Source: Saccharina japonica (Eukaryota; Sar; Phaeophyceae; Laminariales; Laminariaceae). Taken from it: a stretch of 64,000 bases of DNA. The stretch spans positions 62,001 to 126,000 of the forward strand of contig MEHQ01003775.1 of NCBI GenBank assembly GCA_008828725.1. The letters run 5' to 3'. This document shows, one piece after another, positions 10,713 through 22,500 of the stretch; the stretch's first letter is position 1; the number at the start of each line of letters is the position of its first letter. The translations under genes and the position numbers were made by a program. Below the pieces are notes generated by a model that did not search any database, was not told the DNA's origin, and was given only the letters and a program-made list of their open reading frames with translations.

Positions 10713-13700
10713 CGCCATAGCTTGAAACTTGTACGAACACATGTGGCGTAGCGGGTTGGAAACTCGCTATACATTTTAGAACAGAGCACATAGGCCTTTT
10801 AGGGGTAAACACATCGGGACTACATCTAGTGTGGACTCGCTGCAGCGTTGCAAGTACCGTGCTTGCACGCTCTCGTTCGGTTCAAGGTTTCTGTGCTTAC
10901 CACTATCGCTCAAATAACTGTCCTTACACACGCGTATGCACATAAATAGGTAGCGAAACTAAATGCGTTAGCTTCAAGAAACCGCACTTTTTTTTGTACG
11001 TGTGCAGGTTGACCTGCAGCAGTGTACATGTCAGTAGGGGGGAAGGTGCCACCTATATCAGCAGCGAGAGAGGAGTAACCATTGGTGAAACACTTTTTTT
11101 TGTAGGAAAGGTATTTTGGCGTTTTTTTCGGTCAGAATCACAAAAGTTCTGAACAGCCCAGAATTACCATATAGATACACGAATACATTGCAGCCTGTAA
11201 ATACATGTATGAAATTGCAGGCTGAAGTTCGGAGAGCGCTCGACAGATTTTCTTGGGCGTAAATTTCAGTATTTTTAGCGATATCTCGTTATGAGGCCCA
11301 CCTGGCGGCCCACAACTCCCTTATCGTGCTCTGCGACCCCTAGTCTGGCTACTCTGCCAACGGCGACCTCCGCCGTGCCCAACTCATGTCGCGAAAGGCT
11401 GCGATTTGTTCAGGATTCCATGCCCTCTTCGTCACGTGCTCGCCGTCGTACGTCGTATTTTCTGACAGTCCCGTGCGGGCTGATTTCCTGTTTGAACCTT
11501 GCGACCCACGAAAGTATCTACCGCATGCGCCCCTCAGCAGCGTGTCGGGGCTTTTTCTCACGAGGCGGTGAACGTCTTTTCCGGCGATGTATCCGTTATC
11601 GTGCCCGCCGGCCTGGTTTGTACCGGGGAGGGCCTCGCGTGCGCTCGTGGGTCGGGAACATTCCTATATATATCTGAACGCCAAAGGCGCTTTGCGCCAC
11701 CGATCTATTTGACGAAAAACAAGGCCTGTGTAGTAACACAAGGGCGTGGTGCTGGCCCCAACTCGAGGCCGGCGACATTAAAGACCTTGTGGCCGACGCA
11801 CTGTACTCCTGTGTACAGAGATGGCAGGTCTCTCCGAACTGCAAAAAACACCGGAACTCGGTTGTCCAGCTGCGTCCACCAGGAAAACTAATAAAGCCAG
11901 AGTGAGGCGAAACTCGCCCCTCAACAAGGCCTGGCGACAATCGCAAGACGCAAAGCAACCCCGTTGCCGTGGACAGCATGCTGGTTTAACGCTTGCAGCG
12001 TGCGGTGTGTTCTCTCGTCTTGGTCCATTACAGCAGTATAAGCACATGCGGCTGCCGTACTGTCAGAGTTCTTCTCTACATTTATTTTGTGGCGCGCTGA
12101 TTTTAGACTCGTTTCCGGCTTTAACGAGCTAAGATGAGCTCACACCCCTACAGGCCTTCTCTTTCATCAAATTTATCAGTGGGGGAAAGCGCTTTGGTGT
12201 ATATACGTATGCTCATTTACGGGCTGTTCAGTCTTTTGGTAATCGTACGAAAAACATATAGTGGCGAGATAGTGGTCCGAGAAAGAAAGGTGATCCTCCC
12301 ATGGTTGTCAAGCGCAATTAAATGCCGTATCAATAGTACTACGTGTTTTTGGAAGCAATAGTAGTGGTCATTACAGTGGAAGTGGTATATAGCAGTCAGT
12401 AGGAGGATCTGAAGAAGAATGGCACGCACGCACAAGAAATATGTTTACTCCTCCCTTAGCCTTCGTTTTGTTCGGCATTTACCTCCGTGGTTGATGGATG
12501 GAAATATATATTTGATCGTTATACGCACATGTGTGGTCGGGCACCGTTGTAACGAATGAAGGCAGCGAAAGCACGCCATACATAACTTTTTGCCATTTTG
12601 ATCTCAGTGACACGGCCAATGGCTTACATCGATAGGAGCTACCCACTGTTCATCATCAGGCAATACCTCAGATTACCGTTTTCTGATCTATTGACCGCAT
12701 GTCAAGTACGTGCACGTTTATACCGATAGCTTCTACTCCAAAGTATAATCGCGCTTGTTCATTTTTATATCGGCAATATTTCGCTCGCAGGCCTCTTAGC
12801 CGATTTGGTCGCCGTCGAGATCGGTCTACAGGTTGTCAGCCTCGTTGCTTGCCTCTGGCATCGGGGACGTTGTGCCTCGCTCGAGAAGTCACAACAGTCT
12901 TCATAATGTCCAGACTTTGTCCTGCTTCTCCGAACGAAATGGCCTGCGTTAAACCCGATGTGTGAACTGGCTACACAAGTCGCTGTGGGACACTGTATAG
13001 ACGTGGAATAAATGCCCCGGGACCCCATATGTTTTGTTTTTTTTCTCGAGAACTGACTTCTCTTAAAATCGTACCATTAATTCGTTCACACTAGACAGTA
13101 TGAAGCGCACGCGCACACTTAACGCAAGTACCTTGCCGATCCGCGCACTGACTTATTTGCTACGGTGCAGGCAAGGATCTCGCCGGTATGCGGCGACACC
13201 CGCTGGAGTCTCACCAACCGCTTCAGTTGCGCGCGTGCTCGCGTTTGTATGTGTTTTATTGTTTTTTCATATATCATTGTTGACTACCTATGATGCGAGC
13301 ACGTCGTCCCCAGCAAAACGTTTGCCTTCAGGAGAACTATGAACGCCGCCAGGCGTGGTGACAGGGCACACTGCATTTGCAGTTCACACTCACCACGCGC
13401 CGCGCAACCACGTCAACGCACAACAGTAGAGGTACAACGACCATAGTGGTCGAAGCTCGCGCATCGGTGACAGCCTCGGCACTCTTGTGTGTTTGTCGTT
13501 TGTGGTTGTATGCACGACACTCAGGAGTGTGTCCAATCGTGACAATTCCCACGAAAACAGCAAACACTACTCGTACGGCATGCATGGTACGTGTTTGGGT
13601 CAGTGTTCAGCGTACCGCTTTGCTGTACCACTCACTTTTTCCACGGTTAGGCTGTGGTTTGGATCATATGCCTTACAGTAGTATCACATCTTGCTTCGTC

Positions 13701-16524
13701 GATAAACAATCGACTGCACGTGAACGACTACGTACTGCGTCGCTCTTTCAAATCGTAGCCCAACGCTGTCTTCTTCAAGTTTGTTAGGCATCATCCCTGG
13801 TAGATCTGAACTACAAATACCTAAATATAAACGGTTGTGCTGCAGCAATATGGATACATGCCCAGCAATATCCCTAGCACCAGTGTTTGGTTTTGTGTAG
13901 TGCAGACCCTGCTACTGTCGCTGTCGTTGCTGTTTTTCGGCATGCTATTGGGCGTACGTATGATGGCGGTGATTCTGAGGACTATCGCTCGAACGGGTAG
14001 GTCGGATCGTAACTGGTCCGAGTCTGGCGGGAAGGCTTGTTGGCCTCGGTTTTTGTTGGTGAAAGAATTTCGGCAAGTTTCACACTACCCGGAGAGTTTA
14101 CTCTTCGGGTGGCTATCCTCACCGCCCCTGACCCCTTAGGAGGTCTGGTCGGGTCAACATGCATAAGTCTCCGGAGTAGTGGGTAGCAGGAGCTGACGCT
14201 TCCCAGGGAGCATGGAGTAAATCGACACACGACACGCCGGGAGACGTGGAAGTGGGAGGGCTTAAGCGATATTTTACCCATCCGCCGGAGGATTAAAAAG
14301 AAAAATAGAAAGATAGCGTGTTGGCGCTGTACCAAATATGTTTAAACACCACTGTACTATGACATAAAACTGTTGTATGACTTACGTCTGCCGCCGTGTA
14401 ATCAACATGGTGCCACTGCGGCATGCCAGCTTAAGTTATCATGCAGAGAATATCCCACAATACAAAAGAAAGCCTTTGTATGTATATACATATCAATCAC
14501 GTCCTTCAAACGCTGCAAACCGTTTCGCGCCCAGCGTCGAGTCGTTCTTCAATCTCTCGGCGAAGCGGCACACAGGGCGCCCGAGTGCGCCCTACGTCCC
14601 AAGTTTGAGAATTATTCGGGGTTCGTGGCGGCGTGGTCGAACCTTTCAAAGTTGCTCGCGCTGGTTTTTCTTTCGTGGTGTTGAGTTTCCTGACGCCAGG
14701 CGTGTCAAGGCCACACAAAACTAAATGTTTCATTGTTAAGCGCTTCTGGTGCTGTCACGCCGTCGACTTACCTTAAACTGCGGCCAAACTACATCAGTCG
14801 CATACCAACCTCTCCCTTATTCAACGGCCACAGACGATGCTTCTGTGTGTGTATTATTGTGTTTGCCATCCCCAATTTTGTCGTACGGCGTAGGAACGAA
14901 GTCATAGTATGTAAACAGATATGCGGAAGTGGATGCGTGAAGGGGGAGGAAACATATTCAAAATTACGGACTACGTGGTTATTAGCGAGCACGTGTCGGT
15001 ACCTTCACCATTGGTGTCTTCGGCTTTTCGGTGCCACACGATACCTACCTTCGTATGAGTGTTGCACTACAGTAGTCTGTTCACATGAGCTCTATCGTGG
15101 CGTGCTATGGACAGCACAATGGCGCCGTCCGGGTGAAGAGCACACGGCCGGAAGCTCCGCGTTGGTTGCCGAGCGCGAGCATTGTTATGATACACCTTTT
15201 AATATGTTTTCTACTTGACAGCTTGAGCCTCTAGCCAATCACTAGGCACGGTGGCCCCTGTAACCCCGGAACATAGTGGAAGCTACGTGGCCGAAAGAGC
15301 TCTGATTCACTGTTGTAGCATTTTCGTATACGACAGAGAAGTGATTGGTAGTGCCAATATCTGCCCACAGTTGACACTGAGTTGGAGTCGAGGTCACGAT
15401 GATAAGTATGTGGTGGTACTTGGGGGCGAGCGCAAATTTTCTATCTACTAGGTAGTTATGTTGACATCCGTCATTCTTGTTCATGTCTACACCGTATACA
15501 CGTATTCTTTGGAAGCAAAAGCTGTTGGCCTTGCTTCTAGGAAATATGAGAGGCTGCCGATTATCTTTGGGGGTATTTGATGACGATGTCGACCGTCGGT
15601 AGCTTGTTGTATTTAAGCCCCAGCTAAAATATGCTATGCTTTACCTAAGTTGCTTTCAGTGGCGACAGCAGGAACACACACTAAACATGTACCGGATGTA
15701 TTTTGTGTCTCCGGTCTAACAGGCATTAGCTCTCTTACCAGCAAAACAGGTGATACGTTCGTATTTTACTTTCATCGTGCTTGTTTTGTTGAGGTTCGTG
15801 TTTTGCCGCTCCTTCCCAGACTGTCACGAGTGCATGTGTATGCGAGAAATGTCCTTGTCCCGGAAGCCGTTGTCTACAATGCGATCGATTCGCTTTATGC
15901 ATGCCGTGGTCTGAATATGTTGACCAACCACTTTTCATATACTAAAGGATTTTTTTTTTTCTGGTCTTATTGGTGAGCGTTATTTTCTGTACACGATCGT
16001 AGATGTGTATTACGTATAGCGCACCACCACGAGACCAGCTGCATCCGAGTACTCTGGTCGTTTCTGGCTGAATATCTGGTTGTCCGGAAACTCCAGTACG
16101 TTTTGCGGTCAATACTAGTATAACATAGCCAATATCGTGTTATGTAATATTGCCATCTCCGTTTTTTTTCCGATTTATTATGTCGTTGCCCCGGTCGGTA
16201 TACTATACGTTGGTAAACCCACCCTCCGATCGCCCTTCCAGACGCACGCTTCTTACAGCACAGTCGTTTCGTGCTGTTTTTTTGTTAACGGGCTTACCTG
16301 CAGATGGCAGTACCTTCGACAGGTGATAATGGTGGCCAAGATTAGTCCCATCTGTGTTGTCCTGTACATGTAGTAATAACTTGTTTTCAGTCATGTTTCT
16401 CTCAAGGAGAAGAGCGTGAAGCTCCAGCGCAATGTAGAACACAATGAGAGATTCATTTCCCCGACATCGATCACGTTTGTTTTAGTTTAAACATACTGAA
16501 TGTGCCCAAGAAGTGGCTCGTACG
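10713..16524. other. Long spacer without supported genes
   Basis: Many short overlapping frames (for example 11291-11677, 11499-11891, 13837-14139 and 14373-14724 on plus; 14506-14733 on minus). Several contain hydrophobic or basic stretches, but none has a recognisable domain or consistent splice signals. The GC-rich patches at 11290-11680 and 14520-14700 differ from their surroundings and may be old mobile-element fragments. No duplication with other parts of the window was seen. Confidence 0.4.
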
Positions 16525-17490
16525 AATTCAAGGTCGCACGCAGGAGCTGCAGAATATTGCTTAGAACAGGTAGAACTTCATGTCTAGAAGCCCCTGCCTG
16601 ATTGTTGGTGCAATCCTCTTATCAACAGCAGGTAATTAGAGTAATACCTGGCCAGTTTGCAACTAAATGTGTGTGGTGATTTACCTGTCTATCATATGTT
16701 TTTGGAATGTGTACGGCAGATGAAGACTGTGATAGGCCCGAAGTGCCAATTAATCACAGATAATGTTATCGAGCTCGTGTATTTAGCTCTTGAATGGTGC
16801 GCGCCCACAAAGCGTTTACCGTGTAAGCGTCCCGGAAGAAATCAAACGCGTTGGCGCCAGCTGTGGTCATCCCAGAGCGTTCATCCCCACATGGGCTGTC
16901 GTGCGGACTGATCTCACGACGACGTGGTGAAATGACGGCCTGTCCCGTCCCGACGACATTCGGTTCTCGTGCGAATTGTTTTGGCGCTGTGGTCAATTAA
17001 ACGCGTAAAGATAGTGTTTGTATACTGTACCGTTTCCGCTTTGTAAACACACAGAAATAAAACGTGGGACCTACAAGAAGAGCCAGACGGTGGCACAGAC
17101 TACATGCTTTCTCGATTGACTGTATAAGCCACGTTTATTGTACAATACTTACTTACGTCCTTTGCGTCCCCAAAAGCAGTTACGCCCCTAGCAAAGCATT
17201 AGACACAGTCAGGAATCAAGAGCAACCCGTCTAAACGAGGCGTTGCTTCTCTACATATGTACAGTAAGGGTTAAAGTCAGATACGTTTTCACAATGCGAA
17301 GACACCAACAACATCTTATCATACCTGAACCCGCGTGGTTTCACCTTTTCGCGGCACTCTACTCGTTTCTCCCTTTATGTCTGTTTCATGAACAACAGGT
17401 GAACACAGCGCAGGCCCAAGTGTCATTTTTGTGTCACTTACCTGCAAAGCCGACCGAGGCTTTCCATCCCAGCTGTAAACTTCGGCGAGA

Positions 17491-18501
17491 ATGGGGCGTT
17501 GCTTACATACCTTTTGCACGAAGCCTGGTTGCTTTAATGTTATGGGCAGCAAAACGGGCCTGTACTGCAAGCAACATGCTGAGAGCGGCATGGTGAACGT
17601 TGTTGTCAAGCGTTGCTTGCATGATTCCTGCTTTAAGCAGCCGAATTTCAATGTCGAAGGCAAGACGGCGGCGTACTGCAAACAACATGCTGGGAACGGC
17701 ATGGTGAATGTCAAAGGCAAGCGTTGCTCCCATGATTCCTGCTGGAAGGCACCGAATTTCAACATCAAGGGGAGCAAGACACCCGTCTACTGTAAGCAGC
17801 ATGCTGGGAACGGTATGGTGAACATACGCATCAGGTGTTGCATTCATGACTCGTGCGCGAAGACATCGAGCTATAATATCGAGGGCAGCAAGACGGCGGC
17901 GTACTGCATGCAACATGCTGAACATGGCATGGTGGACGTTCGTAGCAAGCGTTGCTCTCATGACCCCTGCACCCGGATATCGACCTTCAACATCAAAGGC
18001 AGCAAGACGCCGGCATACTGCAAACAGCATGCTGAGGACGGCATGATTGATGTCCTCAGCATGCGTTGCTTACATGAGTCCTGCCCTAAGCAACCGAGCT
18101 ACAACTTCAACGAAATAAAAACGGCTCGGTACTGTAAGAAGCATGCTGCAAGCGGCATGGTGAACGTTATCGCCAGGCGTTGCTCGCATATACCTTGCGT
18201 AAAGCGACCGAATTATGGTTTGCTAACCGACAGCCAGGGCACTACATGCCTCCACCATATAAGGGATATCTCGGGTGGCCCGGTTGTCAACTTCATTGCA
18301 ACGTGCAAGGTCGTGGGTTGTAACGGTGTATCACGCTGGGGATTGAAAGGGAAGCAGCCCACCCACTGCCGTGTTCACGGCCCCCGCGAGGGTGATCTCA
18401 CTTGCATGGTCGAAAAGGCTCGTACCCAGAATAGTCGTGTCCCATCCTACGGCGCGGTGAGGGGTCCTTCATTTAAAGTTAAGACGCAGTGTTTATTTTA
18501 A
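17491..18501 (+). CDS. EsV-1-7 domain repeat protein, eight modules (right copy)
   Basis: Intact 336-codon single-exon gene with the same architecture as the left copy: seven regular C-x4-C-x15/16-C-x2-H modules from Cys4, a shorter final module at about residues 272-296 (CKVVGC...CRVH) and the same 40-residue tail. It starts at ATG 17491 with Met-Gly-Arg-Cys. It is exactly 37 residues shorter than the 373-residue left copy, which equals one module; the missing unit corresponds to one of left modules 2-3. All Cys/His positions are retained in the modules present. Family knowledge links such proteins to developmental regulation in brown algae (IMMEDIATE UPRIGHT); a specific function here is not shown. 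Confidence 0.92.
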   Translation: MGRCLHTFCTKPGCFNVMGSKTGLYCKQHAESGMVNVVVKRCLHDSCFKQPNFNVEGKTAAYCKQHAGNGMVNVKGKRCSHDSCWKAPNFNIKGSKTPVYCKQHAGNGMVNIRIRCCIHDSCAKTSSYNIEGSKTAAYCMQHAEHGMVDVRSKRCSHDPCTRISTFNIKGSKTPAYCKQHAEDGMIDVLSMRCLHESCPKQPSYNFNEIKTARYCKKHAASGMVNVIARRCSHIPCVKRPNYGLLTDSQGTTCLHHIRDISGGPVVNFIATCKVVGCNGVSRWGLKGKQPTHCRVHGPREGDLTCMVEKARTQNSRVPSYGAVRGPSFKVKTQCLF

Positions 18502-19624
18502 ATGATACGAACTTTTAACCATGATTGATGTTGCCGCAGTTCGGTCGTTTGCAGACGCCCTCGATTGCCTAGGCGGTTATAAACAATCTTAGGAATCATC
18601 GTAGTGCGTGTGGGCCGGCCGTTGACTCGTAGTCGTTTTCATGCGTGTTGCCCATGATAATATCCTGTAATTGTAGTGTGAAGGGGCTGTTTCTGCACAA
18701 GCGTTCGTGACAAACAGTTGGCGTAGCCCGAGCCACATTGAGTGCGTTTAGTTTGGGAACGTCATGCGTTTGATGGTGAGTTTCGTACTGAAAGGATGAT
18801 GTAGATGCTATAGAACCCGTCTCCAACCGCATTTTGGCATGGCCCCAGAGCTGTGGCTTTTATTCGGTCACAATCGATGTAGTCCGCACGTCCTTCTTAG
18901 CGAGTAAATGTGACAGGTACCTCAATCCAATGAGTCTCTTCCGAACTGGCCTTCGTGTCCAGTGCAAAAAACGGTGGTGTTCGTTTTTTTTGCGCAACGA
19001 CGCGCACGATCGCACGGGGGCAAAAATCGTACGATGACTGTCTAACGGTAGCTCCTTATTGTTTGCTTTTATTAACTTGTCTGGTTGGGGAATTCGTAAT
19101 TCGTTTGGTCGCGTGATGCATGCCCTTGACCAATTTCGGTGACGGATAGGCAGGTCGGGCTGAGCCAATCATCGTGATACGAAAGAGCGCAATTGCTTAG
19201 GTTCAATTCGCGTATTCTGATCAATAGTACGTTTTTGAATTGGTGCATGTTTGGGAATTGTAAAAACGATTGTGTTGGGGTCATGCAATATCTCTTTTTG
19301 CTTTTCCTCTGCTCGCGACAGGGACACTTCCCTTCCGCGCCTTCAGACGAGTCTCCCCGATGTACTCAAGTATACCTGGTGCCAAGCAATGATATGACGT
19401 TGGTTGATGCTGCTGCTGATAGATTACCGAACAATTCAGTCGGCTAGAACTTACTACCCCCCTCATCATGGGGGCATCGCCTACCCGGGATAGGCTTCCG
19501 AGCTGGGTGAATACTTACAGCGGCGATCATCGCTGAGCATTTGATTGTGTAGCAGGAAAGAAAACCTTTCCAGATCTGCAGACCACGCAGCACTGTCTCT
19601 ATAGTTGGACTACCGTAGCTGCCA
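18502..19624. other. Duplicated intergenic DNA, no gene seen
   Basis: Inverted counterpart of about 1090-2250. No frame is conserved between the two arms in this part. Confidence 0.45.
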
Positions 19625-19849
19625 TCAGACACCAGGAGAATGGTCTATTATGAGACATAGTTCAGACGGCGTTTTATACGGAAGGTCCCGATCAATGTGT
19701 GCCCCAGCCCATGGTCCACTTGATAGTATCGCGGTTGTAGGGTAGCTATGGCCGTAATTATTTACGTTGATGTTGCTACTGCCGTATTTCGTCTGCAACC
19801 AACATGGGCTTGACACTGGAAGTGGGAAGATGTTGAGACAACCGTTCAT
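19625..19849 (-). CDS. Small ORF, counterpart of 890-1087 (low support)
   Basis: 74 codons on the strand opposite the EsV-1-7 gene of this arm. It shares the YPTTAI, GPWAG and ELCL segments with the left copy at equal spacing from the start, but diverges in between and has a longer C terminus. Confidence 0.2.
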   Translation of the reverse strand: MNGCLNIFPLPVSSPCWLQTKYGSSNINVNNYGHSYPTTAILSSGPWAGAHIDRDLPYKTPSELCLIIDHSPGV

Positions 19850-20331
19850 ATACAGTTTTAGAGTTGACTATATTAATAACGCCTACGTTAGCAGTGTTTC
19901 ATCGATGCTCTACAGGGGAGTCTGTTTGCATCTGGACTAATGTGTGAATAACACCATGCTTATCTTCGTACACGCAGAGCCACACAAGTTGTGGTTTAAT
20001 GCACAGGTTGGGTACTAAGTTATCGCCTAACGAATAGCGGACGCGCCCCTAAGCAAATTGCAATGACATAATACCGTTGTACTCGACAGGTCATTCAACA
20101 CCTGGTTCATGTTTACAACGTTCGACGCACTTCGGAATAACTTACCTGCGTACCAAACTCAGGTATACTCACAACATGTATACGACGTAGGCATTCACTG
20201 TTCAACGTCCCAAAACATTTGACGTTGGAGATAACCATTTATCTGCCGGTACGGATGCCTTTACCTTCTCGCAGTTGCTCAACTGCTAACACCCCGGGCG
20301 CTCGCAGCTAATCGTTTATGATCAGTACATC

Positions 20332-20652
20332 ATGCAAACCTTGCTGTTGCCGTCGAACAAGGGCCAATTGAATATATCCGATCGGGAATGCCTATGCTGG
20401 GGTGCCAAGTATCGTCCGAGAGACACATGTAGTGGCTCAGGGTTTGTTCGGGATTGCGTGACTATAAGTCCGCCATTGCGTGTCTACAGTGAGGTTGGCC
20501 TGAATCGTGGTATGTTTGATGAAGACCTCCACCCTTTCGTCCAGTTTCTTTACGAAAAAAAGCGCAACGCGATATGCTATGAATTGAAGTGGGTACCGGT
20601 GCTCGGGAGGCGAAATCTAGCCCTGTCAGCTCTCTTAGGGCCATTCTTTTAG
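20332..20652 (+). CDS. Unrecognised short ORF conserved in both arms (right copy)
   Basis: 106 codons. Residues of about 19-80 match the left-arm frame (287-475, minus) without indels, including CLCWGAKYRPRD and a segment around YSEVGLNRG. The C-terminal part after the acidic DEDLHPFV stretch is longer than in the left copy. No known domain is recognised. It is transcribed in the same direction as the EsV-1-7 gene of its arm, about 1.8 kb downstream. Confidence 0.35.
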   Translation: MQTLLLPSNKGQLNISDRECLCWGAKYRPRDTCSGSGFVRDCVTISPPLRVYSEVGLNRGMFDEDLHPFVQFLYEKKRNAICYELKWVPVLGRRNLALSALLGPFF

Positions 20653-20689
20653 GACCATTCTTATCGAGCAGCTTTTCCCCATAATTTCC

Positions 20690-20845
20690 GAGATATTGTT
20701 TGCCAAAAAAAAAAAGAATATTGGAAAATTTGGAAATTCTTCAGAAGAGGGCAAAATGTTTGGAAGGCTTCACGTTCTAATAAATGGGAAAAATAAAATT
20801 GAAAAAATGGAAATCTAAACAATTGCGCGAAATAAAACATGGAAA
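20690..20845 (+). repeat. AT-rich dispersed repeat, copy 1
   Basis: This A-rich stretch has the same ordered short blocks as 56660-56825: TTGGAAAA, CAAAAT followed by TTGGAAGG, AATAAA-like tracts, ATGGAAAT, then TTGCGCGAAA. It is probably an old dispersed repeat. Ends and class are not resolved. Confidence 0.45.
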
Positions 20846-21639
20846 TTTTGAAAATTTATGGCTCCGATAAGAAAGACCCTTATCAGGTAAGTTTGGGGTA
20901 TTTGTCGGCCTTGCTGGTGCTCCCATGTCTGGTGGGGTTAACGTCGGAACACATACTACATGACACACCGAGAAGTATTTTGCGGGCGGCGACACATGTA
21001 TGTCTGTTTAGCCGTGCGTCAAGTACACGGAATCTCGGCCGTGCTTTGAACTCGGCAAGCGGATGAACCTTCACAAACTGTTCAGTCGTGCCGCTCTACT
21101 CGCCCCAACCTAGGGTATCGAAGCTATAAGGCAACAATGCCAGGGCATCGGACAACGTCATCAATGTTGAGATATCAATCGAGAAATATCTGTTTGAATA
21201 CCGCTCTTCGTAAGAGGGAGAAGTGTTTGCACTATGTTTCTTACCTCATGTGCCAGGTGTTTCCTGCCGTTGGCAGTCAGCACTCCTGTCAACCGTCGTA
21301 GTTTGCATTATTCTACACATTTCGAACTGCGTTGTCATTTTTTTTTTCTGAGTAGTGGGAGATAGATGTTCCTGCGCTGCTATCGCAGCCTGCTGCAACC
21401 CACTAAGTAACTCGACCACCCAATTTCACCGTCTCGCTCTCCCCACACAAATGTCGGCCGGGCTTCCAACCAGTACGGCCTACAGCAGTCTCGGATAACC
21501 AAGGCTTTCAATGGTACGGTACCATTCGACTCGTCCGATCTAACTCAAGTGCAAATTACAAACGAAAAACGAGTATTCTGGGACGCACCCCGGCTACCTT
21601 TACACCCCACCCCTTCAAAATAATAAACGAGTGTTTGAA

Positions 21640-22500
21640 AAAGGCATATATTAATGGCTTGGTTGACCCAACGAGCGACTTCCTCACGTCTACTCACGGT
21701 TGCAGCAGGAACCTTGTGCTTGCTTGTGCCGGACATGGGGATGCTAACCTGCACGTGGTGCCTTTCTCAAAAGGAAGGGCTACGTCCAGGTCTCCAATCA
21801 TCACCAAACATCAACCATACTATATCCCAGTCCCCTATACAGGCAAGTCTCATTCTAAATTTAGCAATTAACCCTGTTTTAGGCAACCGCATTCGGGCAC
21901 ATTAATCGTGCCATCCTCAGCATTGTGCTTGCAGTACGCTACCGTCTCCTTGCCCTCAACGTTGAAGCTCGGGTCTAGGAGCAAGCTCAACGGGAGCAGC
22001 GTCTGCTGTGAACATTCAAAATACAGTTCAAACAATACTGCTTTCAAGTCACCGTCGTCCTACTGCCCTTTGCGTTGAAGATTGATATCTTCGTGCAAGA
22101 CGCATGCGGGCAACGCACCATCTTCACGAGGAAAATAAGCTGCGGTGAACTATCATACCTGCGCCACAAACACGGCTACGGTTGAGGTGCATACACGTCC
22201 CGTTCGTGAAAGGGTAGTTTTGTACGTAGATGACGAAACGGCCTCCGCAACGGAATAACGAACAAAACAGGGTTTATTGGCAGAGAGAATGAGGCCTGTC
22301 CTTACCGTGGACTGGGATAGAGAATGGTTCGTTTTGGTGTTTGGTAGGGACCCGCAGGTAGCCACTCCTTTCGAGAAAGGCATCAAGTGCAGGTCAGCAT
22401 CCCCATGTCGAGCGCAAGCAAGCACGAGGTTCCTGCTGCAAGTGTGAGCACACGTGGGGTAGTCGCTGGTTTGGGCAGCCAAGCCAGGAATTTGTGCCCC
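21640..22500. repeat. Imperfect inverted repeat flanking an EsV-1-7 relic
   Basis: About 21690-21885 and 22260-22450 are inverted copies. Both sides, read towards the centre, encode the peptide block CSRNLVLACA followed by GHGDA or RHGDA and PFSKG. The decayed EsV-1-7 copy lies between them. The peptide block may be a remnant of another coding exon. Confidence 0.6.
21905..22121 (-). pseudogene. Decayed EsV-1-7 gene fragment
   Basis: On the minus strand an ATG at 22119-22121 is followed by Arg-Cys-Pro-His and a first module with the C-x4-C pair. The module then loses its second half: a stop replaces the YC position. A frameshift follows, after which part of another module resumes (PSFNVEGK, then YCKHNAEDG, in which the final His is displaced). 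Sequence upstream of the ATG resembles the leader of the left EsV-1-7 gene. It is therefore a third, non-functional member, truncated after about two modules. Confidence 0.75.

Larger units (their letters stand above)
16525..21110. repeat. Right arm of inverted segmental duplication
   Basis: Inverted counterpart of 1-4290, with the same order of landmarks. The match to base 1 of the window falls near 21090-21100. The arm is slightly longer than the left one because of indels. The right EsV-1-7 gene is one module shorter. Confidence 0.85.

Noticed and set aside
1..21110. Integrated phaeovirus segment, because EsV-1-7 modules also occur in a phaeovirus
   Set aside because: No capsid, polymerase or other viral core gene is visible. 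The family is widespread in brown-algal genomes and the surroundings contain algal-type repeats.
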